A DNA stretch of 64,000 bases. Origin: Ryuthela nishihirai (lineage: Eukaryota; Arthropoda; Arachnida; Araneae; Heptathelidae). Numbering within the stretch: position 1 is the stretch's first letter; every line of letters begins with the position of its first letter. Below the pieces are notes generated by a model. The model searched no databases, was not told the origin of the DNA, and worked only from the letters and a program-made list of their open reading frames with translations. The stretch spans positions 74,459,501-74,523,500 of the forward strand of contig JAWZYU010000011.1 of assembly GCA_038380435.1 (NCBI GenBank). Reading direction: 5' to 3'. The translations under genes and the position numbers were made by a program. Shown piece by piece: positions 41,721-51,789 of this stretch.

Positions 41721-41859
41721 TATACACTGCACGATATTGAAATTGCCCTAACCAGAAGGAGTGAGGGAATAGGGGTGAAATGTAGCACACACATAGCAAT
41801 ATATATTGGCATACCATGATCTAATTTGCAACCACTTACAGTGGTTAGAAGATGAGATC

Positions 41860-43060
41860 ATGCAACACAATGTGACTGCCTCAGTAGGTGGTTGCACGCC
41901 GTGAACGGCAATACAGGCAGCAATACGGCGTGGCATGGAGTCATACAGTCGACGGATATGGTCCTGAGGAATTGCACACCAAGCAGCGTTGACTTGCTCC
42001 CATAATTCATCGAGATTTTGCGCCAGCCGCTGAGAGCTTTGCAAACGTCGTCCAATGTGGTCCCACAGATTTTCACTTGGGTATATATCTGGAGATCGTG
42101 TTGGCCACGGTAATACTTGAACATGTTGTAAACATTGTCTGGAGATCGTAGCAGTGTACACAGGCTTTATCATGCTGGAAAATGGGCTGCTGCCTGCCTC
42201 CCAAGAACGGTAACAAAACGGGCTGCTGCATGCTCCCAGGAACGATAACAAAACGGCCTGCAGAACTGTGATAACGTATCGTGCAGCTGTCAGAGTTCCC
42301 GTGATGCGGATAAGAGGTAACCTGCTGTCATATCCAACAGCATCCCATGCCATTATGTCTGGCTGATGGGTGGTGTGCCAGTCACGAACAAAAGCTGGGT
42401 CCATCCTCTTGCCATACATGGACCCATCGATAGTCAGCTCCCAGACAAAAATGGGATTCTTCACTAAACACAACAGTGTTCAATTCATGGCCCAGTTCGC
42501 ACGACTTCGACACCAAGCCAGACGAGCGCTGCGATGCACACCAATCAATGGCAGTGGACGATGGGTGGTGTGGCAGTCACGAACAAAAGCTGGGTCCATC
42601 CTCTTGCCATACATGGACCTATCGATAGTCAGCTCCCAGACAAAAATGGGATTCTTCACTAAACACAACAGTGTTCAATTCATGGCCCAGTTCGCATGAC
42701 TTCGACACCAAGCCAGACGAGCGCTGCGATGCACCACAGTCAATGGCAGTGGACGTAATGGTTGCCCAGAGCACAGGTGTGCCTCATGTAACCTTTGGTT
42801 TACCATTCAGGTGGTTGTGGGGGCATCCATGGTTGCTGACACAGCCCGTCGAATATCGCCTGCAGTGCTCTGGGATGACGAACGAGCATGTCGAACAATG
42901 TGCCTATCAAGCAGGGCTGACGTCTGTCGGATGGTACCACTCCCTCTGTGACACATGCTAGAACCTTCATTTCGCCACTGTTGCCAACGGCATTCAACAG
43001 TTCGTGCATCCCGATGAACATGGACAGTGACACAACCTGTAGTCCATCCAGCTTCACATA
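41860..43060 (-). pseudogene. Tc1-like element C transposase, broken
   Basis: In minus-strand order: HRDARTVECRWQQWRNEG and SAVSATMDAPTTT (DNA-binding and linker region, 43030-42810), RSARLAWCRSHANWAMN, FVWELTIDRSMYGKRMDPAF (first DDE Asp region is changed: the usual FSDESRF is only partly readable as FSEESHF in another frame), DIMAWDAVGY, then PWPTRSPDIYPSENLWDHI, the last Asp-Glu box of Tc1 transposases with the His of EHLW changed to Asn. Several frameshifts occur, and the segment holding the first Asp region is present twice. Confidence 0.85.
42365..42757 (-). repeat. 195-bp tandem duplication inside Tc1-like element C
   Basis: GATGGGTGGTGTG at 42365 recurs at 42560, and the two 195-bp units are nearly identical (ATGGACCCATCG versus ATGGACCTATCG; TTCGCACGAC versus TTCGCATGAC). 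The duplication is young compared with the decay of the transposase. Confidence 0.9.
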
Positions 43061-43342
43061 GGCTTATAATTCATCTCTCTCAAACGCATCTAAATGTTAA
43101 TAAACATGATGATGGCGTGTACCAGGCATTTTCGGCCTTCGCTGAACAATTTCTAAGCAGAATTCTAATCTCAACTGTTCCAGCACCGATCCCTGTTTCT
43201 TCTTGCACCTTTTCTCTTGAGCCACACACGTCATTGGCTCTGGATTATCACCATTTGCACATCTCAACTGCTCACACCTACCCTTCTATTTGCATGTTTG
43301 TACATGTTCTTCTGGGTGGGGCACTTTCAATGTCGAGCAGTG

Positions 43343-43754
43343 TATATGCATACGCATATCTAGAAATTAAAATAACTCCCAATCGATATATGCGATATTA
43401 CAAAACGTTTTCCGACATTTGCATGTTATGCGAATGGAGAGTCATATTCAGAGATCCCTAAATGTAAAAATAATATTTTTTCTGGAAAATGTCACTGAGT
43501 ATAAATTAAAGATCTCATTCAAATCTCTCTAAAGCTCAATTTTCAGCAATATTCTTTTGATATTTAAAGAGTTTTGGAGCCCAAAGCATTTAAAATCAGC
43601 GTCACCGAACATAACAATTTACTTCCAAAAGCCCATTAAAACACAAATTATATTTGTTACAACAAGCCGCTTACTGAAATAAATGCAAATTTAGATGTTG
43701 GTGTAATGATTCTTGCAGTTAATTAATTATCAGTCCAGTAATTAATATTCAGCG
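43343..43754. other. AT-rich region, no gene seen
   Basis: No recognised feature. Confidence 0.5.
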
Positions 43755-43872
43755 GATCCCCTTCCCTTGCCCCGAGAAGGTTAGAGGAGGGGACCCACTG
43801 GATAGTTCGGAGATAGGACGTAGTCTCCTGTCAAGGCCATCCAGCGTGTTCTTTAACGTGCAGAGGGTATGA
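43755..43872 (-). mobile_element. SINE-A body fragment
   Basis: CGAGAAGGTTAGAGGAGGGG, CAAGGCCATCCAGCGTGTTC and TTTAACGTGCAGAGGGTAT match the 3' half of SINE-A (58815-58925) in reverse; the head and extreme tail are missing. Confidence 0.75.
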
Positions 43873-44148
43873 TTACCTTCATACGAAAATTTTTAGAACG
43901 AATTTAAGAGCAGAGTTTGCTGTTAAACGTATCCAACTTAATAACTGTAAAAATTTGAGGAAAATTGTTGAAAATCGAGAATTAGAAAGATTTGAGGGAA
44001 TCTTCAATTTATCTCGAGTGACGTTTTCCCGTAAAAAAAATCATTTTCAAATTTAGGGAGCTCTGAATGTTACTTTCTATTCACATAATAATATGGAAGT
44101 GTCAGGAAAACGTTTTGGAGCATAGAATACTTTTATTTTAATTACGAG
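43873..44148. other. No recognised feature
   Basis: AT-rich, no gene or repeat seen. Confidence 0.4.
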
Positions 44149-44149
44149 G

Positions 44150-44540
44150 GCCGGGGTGGGGGGGTGCTGAGTCGGTAGCGCACCAAGCTCCTAATCGTCA
44201 GTTCCCGGTTCGAGCTCTACCTTGGTCAAGCGTTGAGATTTACAGCCTCGAAACTCTCCTCCCTTTCCTGGTCAGTAGCGGACACCGATAGTCAAAGAAA
44301 GGCAGCCGTCCGTCGGATGGGACGTTAAGCCATGGCATCGCATGCGGGAGATCCATACCTTGGCATGTGAAACAACACACTGGATGGTCATGACGGGAGG
44401 CTTCCACCTGCCTCCTAACAGCTGTTTAGTGCACGCCCTTCCCCCAACCTTCCCTGAGCCTTTTAGGGTCCTTGTGACCTGGCTGTTTAGCTCATTGTGT
44501 GCAAAAAAGTGTCGATCAGAAATGGGTGCTCCATAATATG
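44150..44540 (+). mobile_element. SINE-A copy
   Basis: tRNA-like head with A box (GTGCTGAGTCGGTAGCGCAC, 44164-44183) and B box (CCCGGTTCGAGCTC near 44206), core GGATGGGACGTTAAGCC near 44313, and tail region with TGTGCAAAAAAGTG near 44497. It faces the next SINE-A copy. Confidence 0.85.
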
Positions 44541-44654
44541 AGTTGAGTCCCGTGATTCCAGCGACAGGCATTGCCCTTCTGATATTAGTTAGTAAAACCC
44601 AGAGGTTAAAAGCTCTCACTAGTTGGAAGAAACGATTGGTTTGATCTTATTACA

Positions 44655-45080
44655 ACTGAGCGCCACTTTTTTTTTGCACGCGATGGGCTAAATGGGGGGA
44701 CCCATTGGAACAGCTGTTTTGGGAGACAGATGGTAGCCCCCGTCATGGCCAGCCACAGATGGGGCAGACCCCGTGATGGCCACAGATGGTAGATGCCGTG
44801 AATATCGTTAAGCCGTGATGGCCACAGATGGCCCCGTAGACCCAGCCACAGATGGTAGCCCCCGTCATGGCCAGCCACAGATCTCCCGCAGATGGGGCCA
44901 CGGCTTAACGTCCTACCCGACGGATAGCTGAATTCCTTTCCAAGGCCATCGGTGTTCCCTACTGACCTTGGGCAGGGCGGGGGAATTTTGCGGAGATAAA
45001 TATCAACGCTGACCCAGGTGGGAGTCGAACCTGCTAACTGCCGATTACGGCTCTCTACCCACTGAGCCAATCCCTCCCTC
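44655..45080 (-). mobile_element. SINE-A copy with internal expansion
   Basis: Runs on the minus strand from a head near 45075 (complement of CACTGAGCCAAT; B-box complement GAGTCGAACC near 45022) to the tail near 44660 (complement of TTTTTTTTGCACGCGATGGG). The middle (44737-44895) is enlarged by degenerate repeats of CCACAGATGG with CCCGTCATGGCCAGCC. Confidence 0.8.
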
Positions 45081-46175
45081 ACATTAGTTGGAATGTCCAT
45101 TCGCTTTTGAAGAAAACTAAAATCGAACAATTACGAACTGCTTTCTCTTTGAAAACTATAGAAGGATAACATATCGACTGTGGATATTTTTTTCCAGCTG
45201 CTACTTTTCCAATCCTCACATCCATTTTTTTCCTTGTGCATTCTTATTTGCGCTCCTATTGTAACATTACATTAAACCATTTCTACTGCTTGTTTGCAGC
45301 CGCAAGTCATTGGAACACTGAAAAATCCCGGTACGAATTGACTTAAAAATAGACTGCGCCAGAAGCGGAAATAACGCAGGTCTCTATTACGAGAAAGGAA
45401 AAGAGTTTGCACTACCCGAACTTGGCCAGCTATGGAGAGGACGGCCAGACGCAATACGGCCGAAAGTGAACCAGAGGACCAACTTATTATTGGGTGTCAT
45501 CTACTTCTGAAAGGATAGTGGGTTGGAAGATACGTTTACGGTTTTTTTGGTTTATTATATATATAAACCAAAAAAGCATTTGTAGCACAAGTGCTGCATT
45601 TTTGAAAGCTAACATGTGTAAGGGTAAAACGGGAACTAGGAAAAGAAGGGATTTGTTTTTATTTGGGAAGTCCAGAGAAAATGAAGCAACCAATTCGGTG
45701 CAGTTTAATAAGGATATTATACTGCCCTATAAAAATATTAAATATTAATTAAATCATTACGCAAACTTTTAAAAATGAAGATTTATTTTATTCCTTGGTT
45801 TGGAACAATATTTATTAGTTTAGTTTTTATTTATTACTGTTTTGAAATATTACATCTTCTATTTAAGCAATGAACGAATAGTGTTGAAAATCGAGATTTA
45901 AATATGCAGATTTGATCATGTTCTTTATTTTATTCTCAGTCACATTTTTTCCATTAAATACACATTTTAGAAGTTACAGAACTTCGCAGTTAGATTCCCA
46001 TTGACATAACCTGGAAATTCTTTGATATACACTGCCCTGCCAAAATAATATATATATATGTAATAAAATATATTTTTATACATTTTTATATAATATTATT
46101 TTACTATTTTAATATATCTATAATAGAAATAAGGAGATAATTGGGACTAGATTATTACAATAAGAATGGGAACTT
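45081..46175. other. AT-rich region with one small palindrome
   Basis: Apart from the palindrome at 45543-45577 nothing is recognised. Confidence 0.5.
45543..45577. repeat. Short palindrome
   Basis: TTTTTTGGTTTA and TAAACCAAAAAA flank an alternating TA core. Confidence 0.8.
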
Positions 46176-46179
46176 ATTT

Positions 46180-47475
46180 TTGTCGGGGGAGGGTGGGTTA
46201 ATAAAAACTGAGATAATGAAATAGAAAATTCTACAATTCAGTAAAAATATTATTTAAAAAAATATTTCGCAATTTTTTTTGCAGTTCTTTTAAAAAACGA
46301 GCTCATGTCATCGTTTTGTTGTTTGTTTTCTCCGTCTGTAGACATTCAACTTTTTTGTTTTAAGAGATAAATTTAAAATTCTTTTTGAATTGGATAGGTA
46401 AATCATACGATTCGCCTTTCAGAATCTTCCAAAGGTGTTAATAGTGCCCGCGAACTGTGAAAAGTTTTTGAATTTTCGTAGTTTGAATTTCTATCGTTAG
46501 ATGCCGTTAAATAGGCCGCGCGAAAGTTCCGATCATAGGTAAAACAACCCAATCGACCCTTATGTGACCTTGAACACAAAACCGTAACGGAAATTTCTTA
46601 ACCGTCCTGAGTTCTACGACCATAAATAACTCGACAAACCAATTCACTTACTAGCAGATAGATACATAGACAAACTCGAGGTATTCGAAGGATCAGAAAT
46701 ACAGTGCCGTTTCCAAGATGTAGAAACCAGCAGACATCATTTGGAATTTCAAACTCCCACGTGGATCGAAATTCGACCTCTGGTCGACTTCAACGGATTG
46801 GTGTATCCAGAATTTCGCAACTCTTCAGAGATGCAGGACTCGAATACACCTGTACATGATGTTCCACGTTTCTGTTAGGTGTAGTTATTATTATTATTAC
46901 AGTTTGACTGAAATATGACCTCTAAATGGAGACGTCGGATCCAATTTTTCATAAGCTTTCTAAGATCTACGATAAGAAATATCCTCGTAGGCAGGGGAGG
47001 TACAGTCGCTCAAAAAATATCCGAACACTCTGTTTGATTACAGAATTTAGAAAGAATATCTGGCAACGATTTTTTTCGAAATTAAAAATCTGGCAACCTT
47101 CGTGTACGTACACGAAAGTTGCCAGACCACTAATTTCTAAAAAAAATTGTTGCCAGATATTTTTTCTGAATTCTGTAATCAACCATAGCGTTCGGATACT
47201 TTTTTGAGCGACTGTACGTCCCTGCCTACGGGGTGTCATCAATACCCATCCAATTCAACAGGAATTTTAAATTAATCTGTTAAAACTAAAAAGATGAAAG
47301 TGTACAGACAGATAAAAGAAACAAAATGATGACATTAGTTCGTTTGAAAAACGAACTACAAAAAAAAAATTGCAAAAATATTTGTGAAATAATATTATTA
47401 ATGAATTGTGTAGAATTTCCTTTTTCATTATCTCTGGGTTTTCATTAACCCACCCTCCCTCAATAAAAATAAGTC
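46180..47475. repeat. Inverted repeat around a MITE, R280-related
   Basis: 46185-46410 and 47245-47475 are approximate reverse complements (GGGAGGGTGGGTTAATAAAA at the left; its complement TTAACCCACCCTCCCTC at the right; also TTGAATTGGATAGGTA and ATCCAATTCAA). The left arm continues into a diverged R280 unit (46400-46560). A palindromic MITE lies inside at 47001-47216, and a shorter match (CGTAGGCAGGGG and CCCTGCCTACGG) flanks that MITE. Confidence 0.65.
47001..47216. mobile_element. Palindromic Tc1-type MITE, copy 1
   Basis: TACAGTCGCTCAAAAAATAT at one end and its complement at the other; the arms of about 105 bp are reverse complements over nearly their full length, meeting at CGTGTACGTACACG. 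TA at both ends is consistent with a TA target duplication. No coding capacity. Confidence 0.9.
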
Positions 47476-48435
47476 CGCTGAGAACCCTGTCGTCTTCTAC
47501 TAAATATCGAACTCGTCTATCTGCTTTGAACTCCAAAAAATTGTCTTTATTTCGTTCAGTTTAAAAATATTAAAAAGAAATTGAACAATAACAGTTGGAA
47601 GTTTTATACAACTTTATCTTAGCCCCACATGTTATTCTGGCACTAAAAATATATTAAAACAACAATTATAAAATCTCATATAGAATATCATTTTAATCTT
47701 TCCTGTTCGGTGGAATGTTTTAGTAACTGGGAAACCCTACTCAAGGCTCATTCTCAGATCGCCCCGAACGAAATTCTAGGTACGTCCTTGCCCGTAGGCA
47801 TCAAATTAACTCTCTAAAAGTGGTAAATTAAAATTTAATTTTTGATCTCGAAGCCCCAACACACAAAGAATCCGAGATTTTTAAAGCTTCTGGGATCTGT
47901 GATCCGAAGTACTCCTATATACCAATATTCACATTTCTAGCACTTCTACGTCAAGCTTTGATCTCTGCTTCACCTCTCTCTGACTTTGAAGGACAGGTCG
48001 AAGATCGAATTTCGGATTTTTTCTCCCGAGAACTACGATCTGAATTACCCCTAAGTGCAGATTTTCAGAGCTTTACAACTTCTGCATGATGGTCGTAATT
48101 AGCGTCATCCTTTGTCACGCACTAACTCACAATCAGCTAATTTTTAATTGTCAACTGAAATTCACGAAATAGATGTCTATAAGAAAATATATAGGTAAAA
48201 AACATATCCTATTAAAGTATTCCGATCGAGAATGATCGCTGAAAATAAGGCAAAATCTAGCGAATTTCTGCGATCCTTTTCTTATTTGGAAAGAAATTCC
48301 TGTGATCCTAATTAAACCAAAAAGAAAAATCCGTTTTAATGTCCCCTAAACAGCGTCATGGGCCTACTTTTCCACTGTTCAATTCTAAAAAACTGGTTTT
48401 TTGGGACCTAGAATTTCAGTTGTGAGCCAAAAAAA
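47476..48435. other. No recognised feature
   Basis: A TACGTCCTTGCCCGTAGGC stretch near 47781 echoes the flanks of the MITE at 47001-47216. Otherwise nothing recognised. Confidence 0.4.
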
Positions 48436-48439
48436 ATAG

Positions 48440-48840
48440 TGCCACTCGGAGGTGGTGTTTGTTGATGGTGGATATCCCGCCTGGATCGTAATCTGCAGTT
48501 CCCAAATTGGAGTCCCAGCTGGGCGAATGTTGAGACTTATGTCCGCAAAACTTCCCACACTTCCCTCGGTCAGGAGGGGACACTGATGGGCTTGGAAAGG
48601 AAAGTGTCCGTCGGATGGGACGTTAAGCCGTAGCCAAGTGAACCTGAGAGCCATAACCTGTGCACGTTAAAGAGCACGTTAGGTGAACTTTGCGAGAAAC
48701 GACCATCTGTCACGTAACAACTGTCCAATGATTCCCCTCCCTCCAAACCTGCTCTGAACCTTCGGAGTCCTTGCGACCTGACCATTTGGACCATTGTGAG
48801 CAAAAAATGTGCCGCTCAGAGATAAAACAATTCAACCCTT
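48440..48840 (+). mobile_element. SINE-A copy (diverged)
   Basis: Head with a degraded A box, then GTAATCTGCAGTTCCCAA and a B box changed to AATTGGAGTCCC near 48507, core GGATGGGACGTTAAGCC near 48616, tail TGAGCAAAAAATGTGCCGCTC near 48798 and AATTCAAC at the end. Confidence 0.82.
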
Positions 48841-49468
48841 TCCTGTATCTACATCTGAGCCATCAAATCCTAGTGACTTCATTTGGCCAGTGAAGGTAAA
48901 AAAAAAAATCATGCTGACAATTAATACAACCCAACCAAAAAATAATAATTAAGACCTTTCATTTTGAAATCAATAGGATATGAATGATATAATAATAATT
49001 TAACAATTTGTTTCCATTTTGAAAGCTTTTAGAAAAAAAATTCGAAAAAATGTTTTTTTTATTTATTATTTTTATTCCAACGTTAATCTAAATATTTCAA
49101 TTGATTTCTTCAAATCATACGGAAGCCCGAATAATTAAAAAACACGGATATTCTAATTCACGCAATTGACCAACAATATCAGTGTAGAACAATGTCACGT
49201 AATAGCCAACAGATCCATTATTAGAATGCGATCACACTCTGTCGTAACGCAAGAATTACAATCAGAATATCCGTTTTCAGAGTGGCGGCAATCATTCAGC
49301 CTAAGATGAGACTGCGCAGTTGACGCTTTCGAAAATTCTCGTAGATCATTGGTTCACTAATAGGAAAAGCGATCGTGCCGACCTATATGACCTATGAGAA
49401 TTTTCAAGACGTTAACTTAGCAATCTTCGCCCCCCCCCCCTCCCACTCTAACGTGACCCGAGCCGTTG
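48841..49468. other. AT-rich region, no gene seen
   Basis: No feature except a C run near 49431. Confidence 0.5.
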
Positions 49469-49469
49469 T

Positions 49470-49563
49470 CTACTTTGGTTGTTTTACCTGTCAACGGCAC
49501 TTTAGTTCGCGTAATGAGCTAAATGATCAGGTCAGAAGACCCAGGGCTGGATCTGGGGGAACG
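49470..49563 (-). mobile_element. SINE-A tail fragment joined to a minisatellite
   Basis: GTTTTACCTGTCAACGGCAC, GAGCTAAATGATCAGGTCAG and GACCCAGGGCTGG match the reversed tail of SINE-A. At 49563 it passes directly into the 30-bp repeats. Confidence 0.7.
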
Positions 49564-49743
49564 GTGCCTTGACGTATCCTCTGACGTGCGACCGTGCCTT
49601 GACGTGTCCTCTGACGTGCGACCGTGCCTTGACGTGTCCTCTGACGTGCGACCGTGCCTTGACGTGTCCTCTGACGTGCGACCGTGCCTTGACGTGTCCT
49701 CTGACATGCGACCGTGCCTTGACGTGTCCTCTGATGTGCGACC
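49564..49743 (+). repeat. 30-bp minisatellite, six units
   Basis: Units begin at 49564, 49594, 49624, 49654, 49684 and 49714, each GTGCCTTGACG then TRTCCTCTGAYRTGCGACC, with one to two changes per unit (first unit TATCC, fifth ACATG, sixth ATGTG). A decayed seventh unit follows. Because 30 is a multiple of three, all frames stay open on both strands; these frames are an effect of the repeat. Confidence 0.95.
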
Positions 49744-49794
49744 ATGACCTGAAGTTCCTTCCGATGCTTATTACAGGTATGTAAATAAGTACAA

Positions 49795-50137
49795 ACTGTT
49801 TTACCTAGGAGCTGTACCTTTTTTACATACAATGTACTTAGTGATCAGATCATAAGGACCGCAAAGGTTCAGAGAAGGTTGTATGAAGGGAAACCACCGA
49901 GTAGCTGTTAGGATACAGATGGTAGCTCCCGTCAAGGCCATCCAACATGGTCTATAACATTTGTTATGTCATTTGACGGACGGCGGCCTTTCCAAGCCGA
50001 TCGGTGTCCCCCTGTTGACAGAGGGCAGGGCGGGAGTTTTGGGAAGAAAAATCTCAACACTGACCCAGGTAGGACTCGAACCTGAGACCATAAGATTATG
50101 AGCCTGGCACTTCACCGACTGAGCCACCACCAACCCA
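49795..50137 (-). mobile_element. SINE-A copy (diverged)
   Basis: Full-length order in reverse: tail near 49800 (TTTTTTACATACAATG), GTCAAGGCCATCCAACATGG, core region with deletions near 49965, CAGGGCGGGAGTTTTG, B-box complement (GGACTCGAACCTGAG near 50071) and A-box complement (CACCGACTGAGCCACC near 50111). Confidence 0.82.
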
Positions 50138-50440
50138 ATACCTTTAACAACAAAACTCAGGTTGGTGCCCTCATAGCAGTGATGGCGATTTTATGACACG
50201 CGTGCCAAAGGTAACATGCACGATGATTTGTGTTGGCACTCCCTTGAGAGGTGAAGAGAAATAGTGAATACGGCTAGTATAGAGAATTAGAAACAATAAC
50301 CACAGCAATTCAATATATGTTTATGGATTAATCATTGGTAGCAAGATGACGACTAGGTTGTTATAATTAGTTACTTATTCATTACGAATTTGAATTGTGC
50401 ATCCATATGTTTAAAATATCTCGCCAAATAACTGGTTACA
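50138..50440. other. No recognised feature
   Basis: Nothing recognised. Confidence 0.4.
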
Positions 50441-50450
50441 CATTTCTCAA

Positions 50451-50526
50451 AAAGCTGCATCAAAAACAGACGTATTAAAGCTATCAACTGATAGCTTTAA
50501 TACGTCTGTTTTTGATGCAGCTTTTA
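50451..50526. repeat. Perfect palindrome, 37-bp arms, 2-bp spacer
   Basis: 50451-50487 and 50490-50526 are exact reverse complements; AGCTATCA-AC-TGATAGCT is the centre. A transcript would fold into a very stable hairpin, and single-stranded DNA could form a cruciform. Confidence 0.97.
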
Positions 50527-50819
50527 GTTTAGTTGATCATTGATTTCCTTTAAAGCACTTCTGTAGAACTTAAAATTTATTTAAGGTTTCTGTTTTTGCT
50601 TGACTTATAAAAATTCACTTCATTCAAGTAAAGGCATCGAAATGTAAGCGTTGCGTTGAGCACAAGAGTTGAAAGTAGTATGTGAGTTTGTGCGTGTGTA
50701 GGAATGATTTTCATTTTCGCTTGTGTAATGGCGAGCCTAAAACTTAGTGTTCCGTATCCTTATATTTGAACCGTTAAAATTTTGTACTATTTGATTTGCA
50801 TTGTATGATGAACTGATAG

Positions 50820-50985
50820 GTTTGATCCATGCATAATATAGGAGTGAAATGTCCGCACATTATTTTTTTACTCTAAACTAAAAACAGCACCAATAATAAA
50901 AGTGACCATGTACAGTCGCTCAAAAAAAATATCCGAACACTATGGTTGATTACAGCATTCAGAAAAAATATCTGGCAGCGATTTT
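50820..50985 (+). repeat. Duplicated segment, copy 1 (includes left part of a MITE)
   Basis: GCATAATATAGGAGTGAAAT, GCACATTATTTTTTTACTC and AAAGTGACCATGTACAGTCG recur in the same order at 51396-51560. Confidence 0.88.
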
Positions 50986-51124
50986 TTTAGAATAGTGATA
51001 TGGGAACCGTCGTGTCACGTGACACGACGGTTGCCAGATCACTATTCTAAAAAAATCGCTGCCAGATATTTTTCTGAATTCTGTAATCAACCATAGTGTT
51101 CGGATATTTTTTTGAGCTATTGTA
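50911..51124. mobile_element. Palindromic Tc1-type MITE, copy 2
   Basis: Ends TACAGTCGCTCAAAAAAAAT and complement (TTTTTTTGAGCTATTGTA), arms about 105 bp. The centre CGTCGTGTCACGTGACACG differs from the other copies in a symmetric way. Confidence 0.9.
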
Positions 51125-51395
51125 CGCAAATAATTCATTTGGAGAGCGAATTTAAACAGGTTAAACGAAAGAAATAAGCGGTATAGAAACCTTACCTAGA
51201 TATGTAGCTGTATTTTCAGTAGATCGAGTACTGATTAGTTAAATTTTCTCCAATTTAGAATTTTTTTTGCAGAACGAGATAACTTGCTAAACGTTTCAGT
51301 TTCAAAGACTCTTTAAATACAAAAGCTTGTATAAAATCAAGATTTAAGTAGTTTAGTACTGCAATTAAATCTTTAGCTAAACACACATTTTCCTA

Positions 51396-51570
51396 TTAAA
51401 GCATACATAATATATGAGTTAAATGTCTGCGCATTATTTTTTTACTCTAAATTAAAACATCACCAATAACAAAAGTGACCATGTACAGTCGCTCAAAAAA
51501 GCATCCGAACACTATGGTTGATTACAGAATTCAGAAAAAATATCTGCAACGAGTTTTTTTTAGAAATTAA
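51396..51570 (+). repeat. Duplicated segment, copy 2, with half a MITE (51484-51570)
   Basis: Same flank as 50820-50910 followed by the left half of the MITE; the MITE is cut at about 51570 where satellite-related sequence starts. The half MITE arrived as part of the duplication and not by its own insertion. Confidence 0.85.
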
Positions 51571-51579
51571 AATGGATTT

Positions 51580-51660
51580 GATATTCGAGAGACACTGGTT
51601 GAATAGTTGTCTGCATTCAGCCGTTTCAGCAAATGGCAATCACTCTCATCAGAAGCAATA
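51580..51660 (-). repeat. Inverted single copy of the satellite 1 core
   Basis: Read on the minus strand it gives GAGAGTGATTGCC, GGCTGAATGCAGACAAC and TATTCAACCAGTG, matching GAGGGTGATTGCTG, GGCTGAACGCAGTCAC and TATTCAACCAGTGAC of satellite 1, which starts 140 bp away in the opposite orientation. Confidence 0.8.
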
Positions 51661-51789
51661 GATCACATTCAGTCATTACATCTCAGAGCGGATTAATTAC
51701 TCTGCTTCTTTCGATTACGTCATAAATTGTGTTTAGTGTATTCGATCTATATTATCTTCGGTAAAATACCGAATAGTTAATTCTATTAA
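51661..51789. other. Spacer between inverted and direct satellite 1 copies
   Basis: Unique in this window. Contains TTCGGTAAAATACCGAA, a perfect short palindrome at about 51757-51773. Confidence 0.6.

Larger units (their letters stand above)
41725..43342 (-). mobile_element. Tc1-like element C, nearly full length
   Basis: Inverted ends: CACTGCACGATATTGAAATT at the left and, on the other strand, CACTGCTCGACATTGAAAGT at the right; similarity continues for about 40 bp (GCCC-AxCCAGAAG). Both ends are next to TATA, consistent with a TA target. Total length of about 1.6 kb is normal for Tc1 elements, here including a 195-bp internal duplication, so some sequence must also have been lost. It encodes a broken transposase. 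Confidence 0.88.

Noticed and set aside
43027..43461. 144-codon frame on the plus strand
   Set aside because: Crosses the right end of Tc1-like element C, opposite to its transposase; no domain.
49523..49832. Open frames of 62-101 codons on both strands
   Set aside because: They arise because the 30-bp minisatellite has a length divisible by three and lacks stops; no start context or domain.
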